A DNA stretch of 14,374 nucleotides, taken from contig CAJGCM010000042.1 in assembly GCA_904501765.1 (NCBI GenBank), positions 1 to 14,374 of the forward strand, in the 5' to 3' direction. The notes under the pieces are model-generated. The model did not search any database and was not told the DNA's origin. It saw nothing but the letters and a program-made list of their open reading frames with translations. How positions within the stretch are numbered: the stretch's first letter is position 1; each line of letters starts with the position of its first letter. The stretch comes from an uncultured Clostridia bacterium (GTDB lineage: Bacteria; Bacillota; Clostridia; Oscillospirales; CAG-272). The position numbers and the translations under genes were made by a program. Below are positions 7,691 through 14,374 of the stretch, piece after piece.

Positions 7691-7742
7691 TAACAAAAAC
7701 CTCCGAATATAGTTTAACAAAGCTATTCGGAGGTTTTTGTTA
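7691..7742 (+). terminator. Strong hairpin after yajC, containing the next gene's ribosome binding site
   Basis: A stem of about 18-19 base pairs is formed by ACAAAAACCTCCGAATA (left arm, about 7692-7709) and TATTCGGAGGTTTTTGT (right arm, about 7724-7741), with a loop of some 14 bases. The A-rich left and T-rich right edges make it a bidirectional intrinsic terminator. The GGAGG at 7729-7733 in the right arm is the Shine-Dalgarno of the downstream gene, whose ATG begins at 7742. Confidence 0.85.
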
Positions 7743-8164
7743 TGGAATTTATGAAACGTCACAGCGCCGAGCAGGGCTCGGGGAGCGTAAAAAGAATATT
7801 GATATCAAGTTTGATTTGCGGAGCAGCAATTCCTCTGTTTTCCTTGATTTTCAGCATCTTTTGCTACAGTAGCGACGACCCGCTGGGAAAAATCAATCTT
7901 TTTTCTTTAATTTCACTTCTGCTCTCGGGAGCGGTGGCAGGTTTTATATCGGCGAGAATAAACCGTAAGTACGGAAGCGGCTCCTGTCTTATACCTGGAA
8001 TAATAGTTGCTCTCGTGATTTTTGGTGTGAGCCTGATTTTGTCAGGCGGCGCTTTTCTTCCCTGCCTTATGAATTCCGGATGCTATGCTCTTGTCTACCT
8101 GTTCTTTGCAATCATTTCAAAAGGAAGGGATAAGGATAGTAAAAAAAGACATTTTCGCAAGTAA
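7742..8164 (+). CDS. DUF3792/TIGR04086-family small membrane protein (YrzE-like)
   Basis: The 140-residue protein has four predicted membrane helices (about 19-42, 53-72, 80-101 and 105-125), Gly- and Ser-rich, with a basic N-terminus (MKRHSAEQ...VKR) and a very basic C-terminus (KGRDKDSKKRHFRK), so both ends are probably cytoplasmic. Size, topology and position directly after yajC match the DUF3792/TIGR04086 family of Bacillota, which includes B. subtilis YrzE; the function is unknown. I placed the start at ATG 7742 because GGAGG (7729-7733) is 8 bases upstream. ATG 7751, three codons later, is too far from it. That binding site is inside the yajC terminator hairpin and no convincing separate promoter is visible, so expression probably depends on read-through from yajC with the hairpin opened. 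Confidence 0.8.
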   Translation: MEFMKRHSAEQGSGSVKRILISSLICGAAIPLFSLIFSIFCYSSDDPLGKINLFSLISLLLSGAVAGFISARINRKYGSGSCLIPGIIVALVIFGVSLILSGGAFLPCLMNSGCYALVYLFFAIISKGRDKDSKKRHFRK

Positions 8165-8189
8165 CGTTCTTTCTTATATTGTTTTAATT

Positions 8190-8266
8190 GCCTTTCAGCG
8201 CTGTGCTAAAGGCAAAATAAAAGCCTCGTCAGAGCATTTTTCTCTGGCAGAGGCTTTTATTTTTTT
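8190..8266. terminator. Bidirectional terminator between convergent genes
   Basis: AATAAAAGCCTC (about 8217-8227) pairs with GAGGCTTTTATT (8250-8261), with an inner CAGAG/CTCTG stem. The right arm runs into TTTTTT on the plus strand and the left arm gives a T-rich end on the minus strand, so it serves both the DUF3792 gene and the pyridoxamine kinase operon. A smaller hairpin, GCCTTT/AAAGGC (8190-8213), precedes it. Confidence 0.85.
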
Positions 8267-8304
8267 ACTAATTCTTCCGCACTAATACGTAAACTATAAA
8301 GAGA

Positions 8305-9144
8305 TTAAAGCAACTTCGGTATTCTTGAGATATAGAACGGAAGCGCTTCTTCAAAGTTTACACCGTAAAACCTGCGGCATTCGTCATTCATAGTGTATCT
8401 CATGGATTCAAGAGTGAAATCTGTTGCAAGTGTTAAGGAATCCTCAAGAGAAAGACCGCGCATAAGTCCTCCAAGAGTTGCGGAGGCGAATATATCGCCT
8501 GTTCCGTGATAAGTCACGGGAAGGCGCTCATTAAAATATGAGCAGTAGGTGTCGGTAACTGAATCGTATGCGTAAAATCCTATTTTGTCACTTTCAAAGC
8601 TTATTCCTGTAAGGGCGGCAACCTTCGCACCCATATCGGTAAGCTTTTTCAGCGTTACTCGTACGTACTCCTCGTCATACTCCTCCCTATACTCTTCTCC
8701 AAGCATAAATGCCGCCTCGGTAAGATTTGGTATAACTATATCTGCCCGTGAGGCGAGAGTTGCCATTTTCTTCGCAAACTCCTCGGTGAAGCCTTTATAG
8801 AGCTTACCGTTATCCGCCATGGCGGGGTCAACGAGAATTATGTTGCTTTCGGTTTTAAATTCTTCAAAGAATTTCTCCATAAGCTCTATTTGTCTGAAAG
8901 AACCAAGGTAGCCTGTGTATATAGCATCAAAATCAATCGAAAGCTCACGGAAGGTATCGGATATAGGTGTTATCTCGTCTGTAAGGTCGTGAAACGTGAA
9001 CTTCGGAAACGCCGTATGAGTTGAAAGAACGGCAGTAGGAAGTATGCACGCCTCTACACCTGCGGCAGATATAATAGGGGAAGCAACTGTAAGAGAGCAG
9101 CGCCCAACGCAAGATATGTCCTGTATTGTGATTATTCTTTTCAT
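8305..9144 (-). CDS. pdxY: Pyridoxamine/pyridoxal kinase (PfkB family)
   Basis: The enzyme phosphorylates pyridoxal, pyridoxamine or pyridoxine with ATP in the cytoplasm, salvaging vitamin B6 for pyridoxal phosphate. The 279-residue protein has the pyridoxal-kinase signatures: IQDISCVGRCSLTVASPII at the N-terminus, LPTAVLSTHTAF, FDAIYTGYLGS, VDPAMADNGKLY, IPNLTEAAFML, and the anion-hole/catalytic motif YHGTGDIF with Asp217. I set the start at ATG 9144 (MKRIITIQD), preceded by AAGGA 8 bases upstream; the open frame continues 16 codons further but those residues are not family-like and lack a ribosome site. It is the last gene of the minus-strand cluster, 37 bases after murA, and ends before a bidirectional terminator. 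PdxK and PdxY share this fold, so the symbol is approximate. Confidence 0.92.
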   Translation of the reverse strand: MKRIITIQDISCVGRCSLTVASPIISAAGVEACILPTAVLSTHTAFPKFTFHDLTDEITPISDTFRELSIDFDAIYTGYLGSFRQIELMEKFFEEFKTESNIILVDPAMADNGKLYKGFTEEFAKKMATLASRADIVIPNLTEAAFMLGEEYREEYDEEYVRVTLKKLTDMGAKVAALTGISFESDKIGFYAYDSVTDTYCSYFNERLPVTYHGTGDIFASATLGGLMRGLSLEDSLTLATDFTLESMRYTMNDECRRFYGVNFEEALPFYISRIPKLL

Positions 9145-9181
9145 TTTATGTATCCTTTCATTTAAGTTTAAATTCTTATAA

Positions 9182-10405
9182 TTAATCCACAATTTTTACA
9201 TCTGCTCCGAGTGAAGAGAGCTTTTCTTCAAGCCTTTCGTATCCACGCATGATAACCTCGGGCATATATATTTCACTTTTCCCCTTCGCCGCAAGAGCAG
9301 CCATAAGACAGGCGGCGCCACCTCTTAAATCCGGTGAGTGAACCGAGGCGCCCTTAAGCTCTGAGGGGTGTATTTTTGCAAAGGATTCGTACCTTGTATA
9401 TCCGACTCCGAAACGGGAGAGCGCTTCAAGATAGCCAAACCTCCCACGCCATACCGTTTCCTCTATACTACCACCAAAGAACCTCGCCATAAGAGGGCAT
9501 AATTGAGGTTGCAAATCCGTTGGATAGCCGGGATATGGCTCGGTTTTGACGTTAATCTCCGCAGTAAGATTTCCACGAAAGGTCGTTTGAGCAGAGTCGG
9601 CGGTGACGCTTGCGCCACCGGCTTTGAATAGATTCAGGAAAGCGTCTAAATAAACCGCTACATTCCCCTCTACTGTAATTTCCCCGTCGGTAAGAGGAGC
9701 CAGTGAAAGATAGGTTCCAGCCTCAATCATATCGGGAATCACCGTATAATTGCCACCCCGAAGCGGTCTTCCCGTAACAAAAACCTTATCCCCATCATAG
9801 GCAATATCGGCACCTGCGGATATGAGAAACTCCGCAAGAGATAAGACATGCGGCTCTCGGGCGCCCCCTTTTATAACAGTCTTCCCTTCCGCCACCGATG
9901 CCATAAGAAGGGCATTTATTGTGGCGCCGACAGAAACCTTATCAAAGGTGATTTCGCCGCCAACAAGCTTCTTTGCCGTCAGTGTATCCCCGAATCTTTC
10001 CACACCAAGTGCAGCAGCTGCCGCAAGATGCATATCAATGGGTCTTTTATCGAAATCACACCCACCAATCGGCGCAATTTCTACCAAGCCAAACCTTCCG
10101 AGAGATGCTCCTATCAGGTATGAGGAAGCTCTGATTTTAGAGGTCAGAGCGCTATCGGGTTTAGTGTATTTTAAGCTTCGGGTATCGACTATCAGGCACT
10201 CACCATCTCTTATCACCGAGGCGCCGAAGGATTTTAGTATTCTTATGGCAACCTCAACGTCTCCGATTTCAGGAACACGGCGCAACACCGAAACTCCGTC
10301 GGTCAGGAGTGTTGCAAAGAGTATCGGCAAGGCTGCGTTTTTTGAGCCTTGAGGCACCACTTTGCCCCTCAGGCTTAAACCGCCGTTTACAATTATTTTC
10401 TTCAT
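9182..10405 (-). CDS. murA: UDP-N-acetylglucosamine 1-carboxyvinyltransferase (MurA)
   Basis: MurA transfers enolpyruvate from PEP to UDP-GlcNAc, the first committed step of peptidoglycan synthesis in the cytoplasm, and is the fosfomycin target. The 407-residue product matches family length. Visible key residues are Lys22 in GSKNAAL, the catalytic-loop Cys116 in APIGGCDFDKRPIDMHL (Cys115 of E. coli; the Cys form is fosfomycin-sensitive, Asp forms are resistant), Asp297 in EPYPGYPTDLQ (the active-site Asp305), the WRGRFGYLEAL segment, and the DLRGGAAC motif near the end. The start is ATG 10405 (MKKIIVNGG, GGAG 9 bases upstream); an earlier ATG at 10432 adds nine residues the family lacks. Many Clostridia carry two MurA copies and I cannot tell which this is. 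It lies 63 bases after the DUF3810 gene and 37 bases before pdxY. Confidence 0.96.
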   Translation of the reverse strand: MKKIIVNGGLSLRGKVVPQGSKNAALPILFATLLTDGVSVLRRVPEIGDVEVAIRILKSFGASVIRDGECLIVDTRSLKYTKPDSALTSKIRASSYLIGASLGRFGLVEIAPIGGCDFDKRPIDMHLAAAAALGVERFGDTLTAKKLVGGEITFDKVSVGATINALLMASVAEGKTVIKGGAREPHVLSLAEFLISAGADIAYDGDKVFVTGRPLRGGNYTVIPDMIEAGTYLSLAPLTDGEITVEGNVAVYLDAFLNLFKAGGASVTADSAQTTFRGNLTAEINVKTEPYPGYPTDLQPQLCPLMARFFGGSIEETVWRGRFGYLEALSRFGVGYTRYESFAKIHPSELKGASVHSPDLRGGAACLMAALAAKGKSEIYMPEVIMRGYERLEEKLSSLGADVKIVD

Positions 10406-10468
10406 AAAATGCAGCTCCACTTTAAGTATCACTACATTTTATTCTTTTTTCACGTTAGGGTTACAGGC

Positions 10469-11569
10469 TCAGTTGCTGTAATATGCTACGCACAGTCTGG
10501 TCACCATACTGTAGCTGACTATTCCCTCCGTGCCCTGGGCTTTCAGGTAATTATCATTAAGAAATCCCGAAATTTTCCCAAGAAGCTCATTTTTATTTTC
10601 TTTATAGAACTTTGTATATTCGCTAATTTCCTTTTTTATCCTCGGGTCAAGGAGCTTTACTGCAGACGCACATAGCTCCTTATCGGCTTTACTGAGAGCT
10701 GATGCCACGTATTCCAGCATATTTAGGTATCCGCTGTATCTTATATAGGAGTCAGAGGAGCGGATACATACCATAAAGGCTATAAAATTAGCTTCGTTTT
10801 CTCTTGCTATGCCTCGCTGATGCGCCAGCTCGTGCGCCGCAGTAAATGGTATTGTGTAATCCGGAAAATGAACGTTTACGTTTGCTTCTCCGGTAAAGTA
10901 GGAGTATATACCCGTAATTTCGATAGCGGTCATTCCTCGGCTTAATATAACAGGCTTTACCGAGGAAGTAAAGTTCTTAATTCCAAGCCCCTCATATTCC
11001 TCCGCAAGGGTGTCATAGGAGAGGCAAAGCTCCTCGCTTAAGGAATAAATATCAAGGGGGCTTACAGAAGAGCCGTTTTCCGAAAACTTGATATTTTCAA
11101 GCTCACGCTCGCACCCCTCCTTCAATTTCAGAAATGCGTAGTGGAGATTTTCCGCATTAACCTCTGCATCGGGGAGCTCCATTTTATCCTGTACGGACTT
11201 CGTTTTATATCCGACGCCTAAAGTGAACACATAAAGTGTGTAAAAGAGTGTCAATACCGATATAACGGTTATAAGAAATCGGAAATAGCGCTCCTTATCC
11301 GAGGATAGCTTAACCGTTATCGCTATTATAACCGTCAGAAAAAACGGAAGAAGAATAATAAGCAGCTCAGCCAAAGAGAAAGGTAAGAATCCAAATAGCT
11401 TGGCAAGTCCTAAACGAAGAGTATAGCCTATTCCTTCACTTACCCTGTCGGCAAAATCGGCGCTGAAACTTGCTATTATTTGTATCAGAATAGCAATCAA
11501 AAACAAACAGAGAAGCACCTTTGAAGCTACGGTGAAATATTTGTTTATAAATTTCTTCGCTCTTTCCAC
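10469..11569 (-). CDS. DUF3810-family membrane protein with HExxH zinc-protease motif
   Basis: The 366-residue protein has three N-terminal membrane helices (about 16-36, 60-87 and 95-118), then a soluble domain with HELAHQ at 246-251 followed by RENEANF (256-262). His246, His250 and probably Glu259 would bind zinc, as in gluzincin-type metallopeptidases. This HELAHQ-G-ARENEANF block is the hallmark of the DUF3810 family, whose substrate is unknown. The start is GTG 11569, supported by GGAGG about 6 bases upstream. It sits between the ABC permease (74-base gap) and murA (63-base gap) with no terminator in either gap, so it is probably part of the same transcript. The topology suggests the catalytic domain is either on the outer face or just inside the membrane; the sequence does not decide this. 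Confidence 0.85.
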   Translation of the reverse strand: MERAKKFINKYFTVASKVLLCLFLIAILIQIIASFSADFADRVSEGIGYTLRLGLAKLFGFLPFSLAELLIILLPFFLTVIIAITVKLSSDKERYFRFLITVISVLTLFYTLYVFTLGVGYKTKSVQDKMELPDAEVNAENLHYAFLKLKEGCERELENIKFSENGSSVSPLDIYSLSEELCLSYDTLAEEYEGLGIKNFTSSVKPVILSRGMTAIEITGIYSYFTGEANVNVHFPDYTIPFTAAHELAHQRGIARENEANFIAFMVCIRSSDSYIRYSGYLNMLEYVASALSKADKELCASAVKLLDPRIKKEISEYTKFYKENKNELLGKISGFLNDNYLKAQGTEGIVSYSMVTRLCVAYYSN

Positions 11570-11643
11570 AATGCTCCTCCTCGTTTAAGTTTATAATGGC
11601 GACAGACCGCCTCCGATTTCAAGCAATGCGTGGCAAAGCTTAA

Positions 11644-13257
11644 TTAAAAATTCGCCGCCCTGCGTGATGCCGGTCCTGCTATCAGAAGATATGCGCCTAC
11701 GTTAAGTATAACCAGAGTTGCGGTCATTAAACTCACGATAACCACAGCAGAGGTCATTGACATACCGAAAATTGCGAGAACGAAAAATGCGCCGCCGACG
11801 AGGAAACCAAGCATCATAGATAAAAAGGTTGCCATAGATTGCTTTACAACCTGCATCTCATTGGTGAATTCGAATTTCGGGAATGCTACGTTAAGAAGTA
11901 TACCTGCAAAGGCAAAGAATACGTTTGCAAGAGCGGGAATTAAAAGATAAAAGGGGCAAAGATATACAGGAGCTGATGTTGCTATTGCCAAAAGAAGCCC
12001 GGTTACTGCGCCAGATGCCGCTCCTATTACGACGTGGGGCATCGCCTTTGCAAAAAGGTAAGTTTTAGGCTCTATAGGCATGCTTTTCAAAATCCAGAAG
12101 CTCTTTCCCTCAAGTGACAATGCCGACGAGGAAATCATAACCATAGACGACATAAATACTATTAAAGCTATTATCATAGGCGCAAAAAGCTCCGATGCCA
12201 CACCCAGGGGAATCTGAAGCATCTCGCCTACAGCGACTTCAAAATCACCGCGCTTAACTATGGCAAAGCCACCGAGCAAAAGCATAAATATTACACCAAG
12301 CCCGCCATTCAGCATATAACCCGCAGACGAGAATAATTTTGAAAATTCCTTTTTAACCAAAGCTGAAAACAAGCTTTTTTGCTCCAGCTTTTTTGCGTGG
12401 TATTTAATCTTTGCTGAGGTTTTGCTGCCTGTTGCGATATAGATAAAGCTTTTTGATATAACAAAATAAGCGACAGCGGACACACAAAAGCTTAAAAGAA
12501 GGTAGATAATCAGCGCTATGGGATTGAGAAGCGACACAGAGCCTACAATTCCGACGAAGGAAAGCTTCTCGGCTACGTCTGTGAAATTGTTAACTATATT
12601 TTCGATAAGAGCGTCTAAATTCTCCATTAAGTAGGTATAAGCCGCCATATATGCAAAAAGAAACAGCATATACAAAGCCATAACAACTACGGTTTTATTT
12701 TTCATTTTAGCGGATATAAGCGCCACCAAATATCCCACTCCCGACGCTAACGCCGTTGCAAGGTGGGGCAAGGTGAGAAATACCAGGACACTGCCGGCTA
12801 TTCCAATAGCGCTGCCACCCGCAATTATATATGACACAACCGCGGGTATCATTATCACCGCTTCTATAATGTAATTGTATATCATAACCGAGGCTATGCG
12901 GCTGATAATAATATCCCCACTCTTTATGGGCATTGAAAGAAGCAGCTCGTTATCCTTGCAGTCAAAAATCTCGCTTTTTGTTTCGAAAATACTGAGCACA
13001 AAAAGCACGGAAAGAGATGCCAACGATACAAGACCGAAATATATATCATCTGCCCCGAAGGGAATAAACACCATAGCAAGGGATATTGTCACGGTGAACA
13101 CAAAGAACAGAAGGGATGCCGCAAGAAAAGCAAAAAGAAGAACGTACAGAGCCACCTTTCCTACTGATACAGGCTTTGGATTTCCGTTTTTATCCTTGCC
13201 TCCCACAAGACCTAAGAATGTAGATTTCAGTCGTATTGAAAGAAGCCTTCTAATCAT
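11644..13257 (-). CDS. ABC-2-type transporter permease
   Basis: The 537-residue protein is highly hydrophobic with roughly eleven to twelve membrane helices in two halves, separated by a charged cytoplasmic stretch near 265-300 (SKTSAKIKYHAKKLEQKSLF). It has the layout of large ABC exporter permeases of Bacillota. The start is ATG 13257 (MIRRLLSIRLK), with GGAGG 6 bases upstream; the frame stays open 15 codons further but those would overlap the ATPase gene more deeply. Its first 8 bases overlap the end of the ATPase gene (ATGATTAG), a classic sign of translational coupling and of two subunits of one transporter. The transported substrate is unknown; peptide, lipid or drug export are all possible. 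Confidence 0.88.
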   Translation of the reverse strand: MIRRLLSIRLKSTFLGLVGGKDKNGNPKPVSVGKVALYVLLFAFLAASLLFFVFTVTISLAMVFIPFGADDIYFGLVSLASLSVLFVLSIFETKSEIFDCKDNELLLSMPIKSGDIIISRIASVMIYNYIIEAVIMIPAVVSYIIAGGSAIGIAGSVLVFLTLPHLATALASGVGYLVALISAKMKNKTVVVMALYMLFLFAYMAAYTYLMENLDALIENIVNNFTDVAEKLSFVGIVGSVSLLNPIALIIYLLLSFCVSAVAYFVISKSFIYIATGSKTSAKIKYHAKKLEQKSLFSALVKKEFSKLFSSAGYMLNGGLGVIFMLLLGGFAIVKRGDFEVAVGEMLQIPLGVASELFAPMIIALIVFMSSMVMISSSALSLEGKSFWILKSMPIEPKTYLFAKAMPHVVIGAASGAVTGLLLAIATSAPVYLCPFYLLIPALANVFFAFAGILLNVAFPKFEFTNEMQVVKQSMATFLSMMLGFLVGGAFFVLAIFGMSMTSAVVIVSLMTATLVILNVGAYLLIAGPASRRAANF

Positions 13258-13960
13258 CGGATTCCTCCAGCTCAAGGAATGCGGATTCAAGGGAGCTATC
13301 ACCCTTTACCTCTTCCATAGTACCCGATACAACGAGCCTTCCGTTTTTTATTATTGCGATTTTATCGCAAAGTTTTTCGGCAACGTCAAGCACGTGGGTT
13401 GAGAAGAAAATTGCGCCCCCCGACAAACAATGCTCTCGCATAAGCTCCTTAAGCACGTGAGATGCCTTGGGGTCAAGTCCTACGAAGGGCTCATCCATTA
13501 TTATGAGCTTTGGGGAATGGAGAAACGCAGCTATAATTGCAAGCTTTTGCTTCATACCGTGGGAATAGGTGGATATAGGCTGGGCGAGGTCCTGCACAAG
13601 ACCGAGCTTTTCGGAAAGTTTAGCGATTTTTTCATTACGGGAGGCATCAACTCCGTAAACGTCAGCTACGAAATTCAGATATTTTATTCCCGAAAGAAAA
13701 TCATAAAGATCAGGATTATCAGGAATATATGCAATAAGCCTTTTACACTCCATAGGCTCGTGCTTCACAGACCTTCCGTCAATGAAAACATTTCCCTCTT
13801 CTATACTAAGAAGCCCAACGCACGCCTTGATGGTGGTGGTCTTCCCTGCTCCGTTATGACCGATAAAGCCGTAAATTTCACCCGGAGCAATACGAAGGGT
13901 CAGGTTGTCTACTGCGAGCTTCTCGCCGTATGTCTTTGTAAAATTCTCAATTTTAAGCAT
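13250..13960 (-). CDS. ABC transporter ATP-binding protein
   Basis: A complete 236-residue ABC ATPase that powers the adjacent permease at the inner face of the membrane. It shows Walker A GHNGAGKTT (34-42), a Q-loop/IPDNPDLYDFLSG region, the signature SHGMKQ (133-138, replacing the classical LSGGQ as is common in ABC-2 exporters), Walker B LIIMDEP (Asp156, Glu157), the D-loop GLDPKA, and the H-loop His in FFSTHVLD. The C-terminus is short and acidic (LESAFLELEESDD), as in stand-alone exporter ATPases. The ATG at 13960 has AGAGG 5 bases upstream and a strong promoter about 55 bases further. It is the first gene of the five-gene minus-strand cluster. Confidence 0.95.
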   Translation of the reverse strand: MLKIENFTKTYGEKLAVDNLTLRIAPGEIYGFIGHNGAGKTTTIKACVGLLSIEEGNVFIDGRSVKHEPMECKRLIAYIPDNPDLYDFLSGIKYLNFVADVYGVDASRNEKIAKLSEKLGLVQDLAQPISTYSHGMKQKLAIIAAFLHSPKLIIMDEPFVGLDPKASHVLKELMREHCLSGGAIFFSTHVLDVAEKLCDKIAIIKNGRLVVSGTMEEVKGDSSLESAFLELEESDD

Positions 13961-14011
13961 AAAAACCTCTCAAATTTTAATGCTTTTTACAGCGTATTTT
14001 AATATGAGGAT

Positions 14012-14041
14012 ATTATAGCACAGGCGGGATTTTATTGTCAA
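14012..14041 (-). promoter_or_regulatory. Strong promoter at the head of the ABC-DUF3810-murA-pdxY cluster
   Basis: Minus-strand consensus TTGACA (14036-14041) and TATAAT (14012-14017) are 18 bases apart, with a TGC extended -10 directly before TATAAT. It lies about 50 bases upstream of the ATPase start. No comparable promoter is seen in the short gaps downstream, so it may drive all five genes. Confidence 0.85.
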
Positions 14042-14206
14042 CATTTAATATAATATTTTTAACCGTGCCGCAAAAAAATTTTTATGGTAACTTCTGATTT
14101 TTATGCCCGTTTTTTACAGTGCGCAAAAAAAGCTTTCTTCATTTTCCGAGATTTTTAGGAAAATTAATTTTTTTCAAAAGATTAAAAGTTTTTTTCCAAA
14201 AACCTC

Positions 14207-14235
14207 TTGACAAGAGGATTGGTATTTGATATAAT
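14207..14235 (+). promoter_or_regulatory. Promoter of tRNA-Leu, built from two short palindromes
   Basis: Consensus TTGACA (14207-14212) and TATAAT (14230-14235) are 17 bases apart and end 11 bases before the mature tRNA. The -35 is within the perfect inverted repeat CCTCTTG-A-CAAGAGG (14203-14217) and the -10 within TTGATAT-A-ATATCAA (14226-14240). Confidence 0.85.
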
Positions 14236-14246
14236 ATCAAGCGTCC

Positions 14247-14330
14247 GCGGGAGTGGCGGAACTGGCAGACGCGCACGTTTGAGGGGCGTGTGGTTTTACC
14301 GTACGGGTTCAATTCCCGTCTCCCGCACCA
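14247..14330 (+). tRNA. tRNA-Leu (anticodon GAG)
   Basis: An 84-base class II tRNA. Acceptor arm GCGGGAG (14247-14253) pairs with CTCCCGC (14320-14326), followed by A and an encoded CCA (14328-14330). The anticodon stem CACGT/GCGTG (14274-14278 and 14286-14290) holds the loop TTGAGGG, giving anticodon GAG at 14281-14283, which reads CUC and CUU leucine codons. A long variable arm (around TGGTTTTACCG) and the T arm ACGGG-TTCAATT-CCCGT fit leucine tRNA. It has its own promoter and terminator and is divergent from the ABC operon. Confidence 0.96.
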
Positions 14331-14372
14331 ACAAAAAAGGAACTTTTGTCTACCAAAAGTTCCTTTTTTGTT
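14330..14372 (+). terminator. Intrinsic terminator after tRNA-Leu
   Basis: AACAAAAAAGGAACTTTTG (14330-14348) pairs perfectly over 19 bases with the arm at 14354-14372 around the loop TCTAC, ending in a T-rich run. It begins on the last base of the CCA end. Confidence 0.9.
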
Positions 14373-14374
14373 AT

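Noticed and set aside
9822..10352. 176-codon open frame on the plus strand
   Set aside because: It is antisense to murA, whose catalytic residues are all in place; the plus-strand product looks like a reverse-frame shadow.
10406..10468. Terminator between the DUF3810 gene and murA
   Set aside because: The only hairpin is a 6-base TTACAG/CTGTAA stem with a 9-base loop around the DUF3810 stop codon; it lacks a GC-rich stem and a T-run.
12875..13402. 175-codon open frame on the plus strand
   Set aside because: It runs antisense across the permease-ATPase junction, has a low-complexity basic composition and no start signal.
13430..14002. 190-codon open frame on the plus strand
   Set aside because: It lies antisense across the well-supported ABC ATPase gene, its protein has no recognisable domain or sensible composition, and no ribosome binding site precedes it.
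14247..14330. tRNA-Leu as an integration site for a mobile element
   Set aside because: No integrase gene or direct repeat of the tRNA 3' end is visible; only the terminator remains before the window edge.

Overview
The window looks like chromosomal DNA of a member of the Clostridia (Bacillota), probably an uncultured gut-type lineage. The reasons are AGGAG-type ribosome binding sites before almost every gene, sigma-A-like promoters, TTG and GTG starts, moderately low GC with AT-rich intergenic stretches, and clostridial-type versions of serine acetyltransferase, YajC and its DUF3792/TIGR04086 neighbour, pyridoxamine kinase and MurA. No phage, transposase, integrase or CRISPR array is visible. 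The genus cannot be named from the sequence alone.

Layout from left to right. (1) Positions 1-308 (minus) hold the N-terminal third of a serine O-acetyltransferase cut by the window edge, with its own promoter near 370-398. (2) Positions 537-2807 (minus) encode a 756-residue secreted protein of unknown function with its own promoter and terminator. (3) Reading the other way, a promoter at 3095-3124 drives a 1273-residue Upf1-like SF1 helicase with a DUF4011-like N-terminus and a C-terminal Vsr/MTES_1575-like nuclease fold that appears to have lost acidic residues. Its ribosome binding site and TTG start lie inside a stem-loop. (4) yajC (7221-7661) follows from its own promoter, then a DUF3792/TIGR04086 membrane protein (7742-8164) whose ribosome binding site lies in the 3' arm of the yajC terminator hairpin. 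(5) A bidirectional terminator at 8214-8266 separates these from a five-gene minus-strand cluster read from 13960 down to 8305: ABC ATPase, ABC-2-type permease (8-base overlap), DUF3810 membrane metalloprotease-like protein, murA and pyridoxamine kinase. One strong promoter lies at its head. (6) Divergent from that cluster is a tRNA-Leu(GAG) gene with a near-consensus promoter, an encoded CCA end and a strong terminator at the right edge.

Most of the window is housekeeping: cysteine synthesis, the Sec accessory subunit, peptidoglycan precursor synthesis, vitamin B6 salvage and a tRNA. The accessory part is the stand-alone helicase gene, which resembles single-protein anti-phage helicase-nuclease systems such as Hhe in domain order, and the neighbouring uncharacterised secreted protein. 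The two are divergently transcribed from the same intergenic region (2808-3265). Coupling between these two, and a defence role for the helicase, are inferences only.
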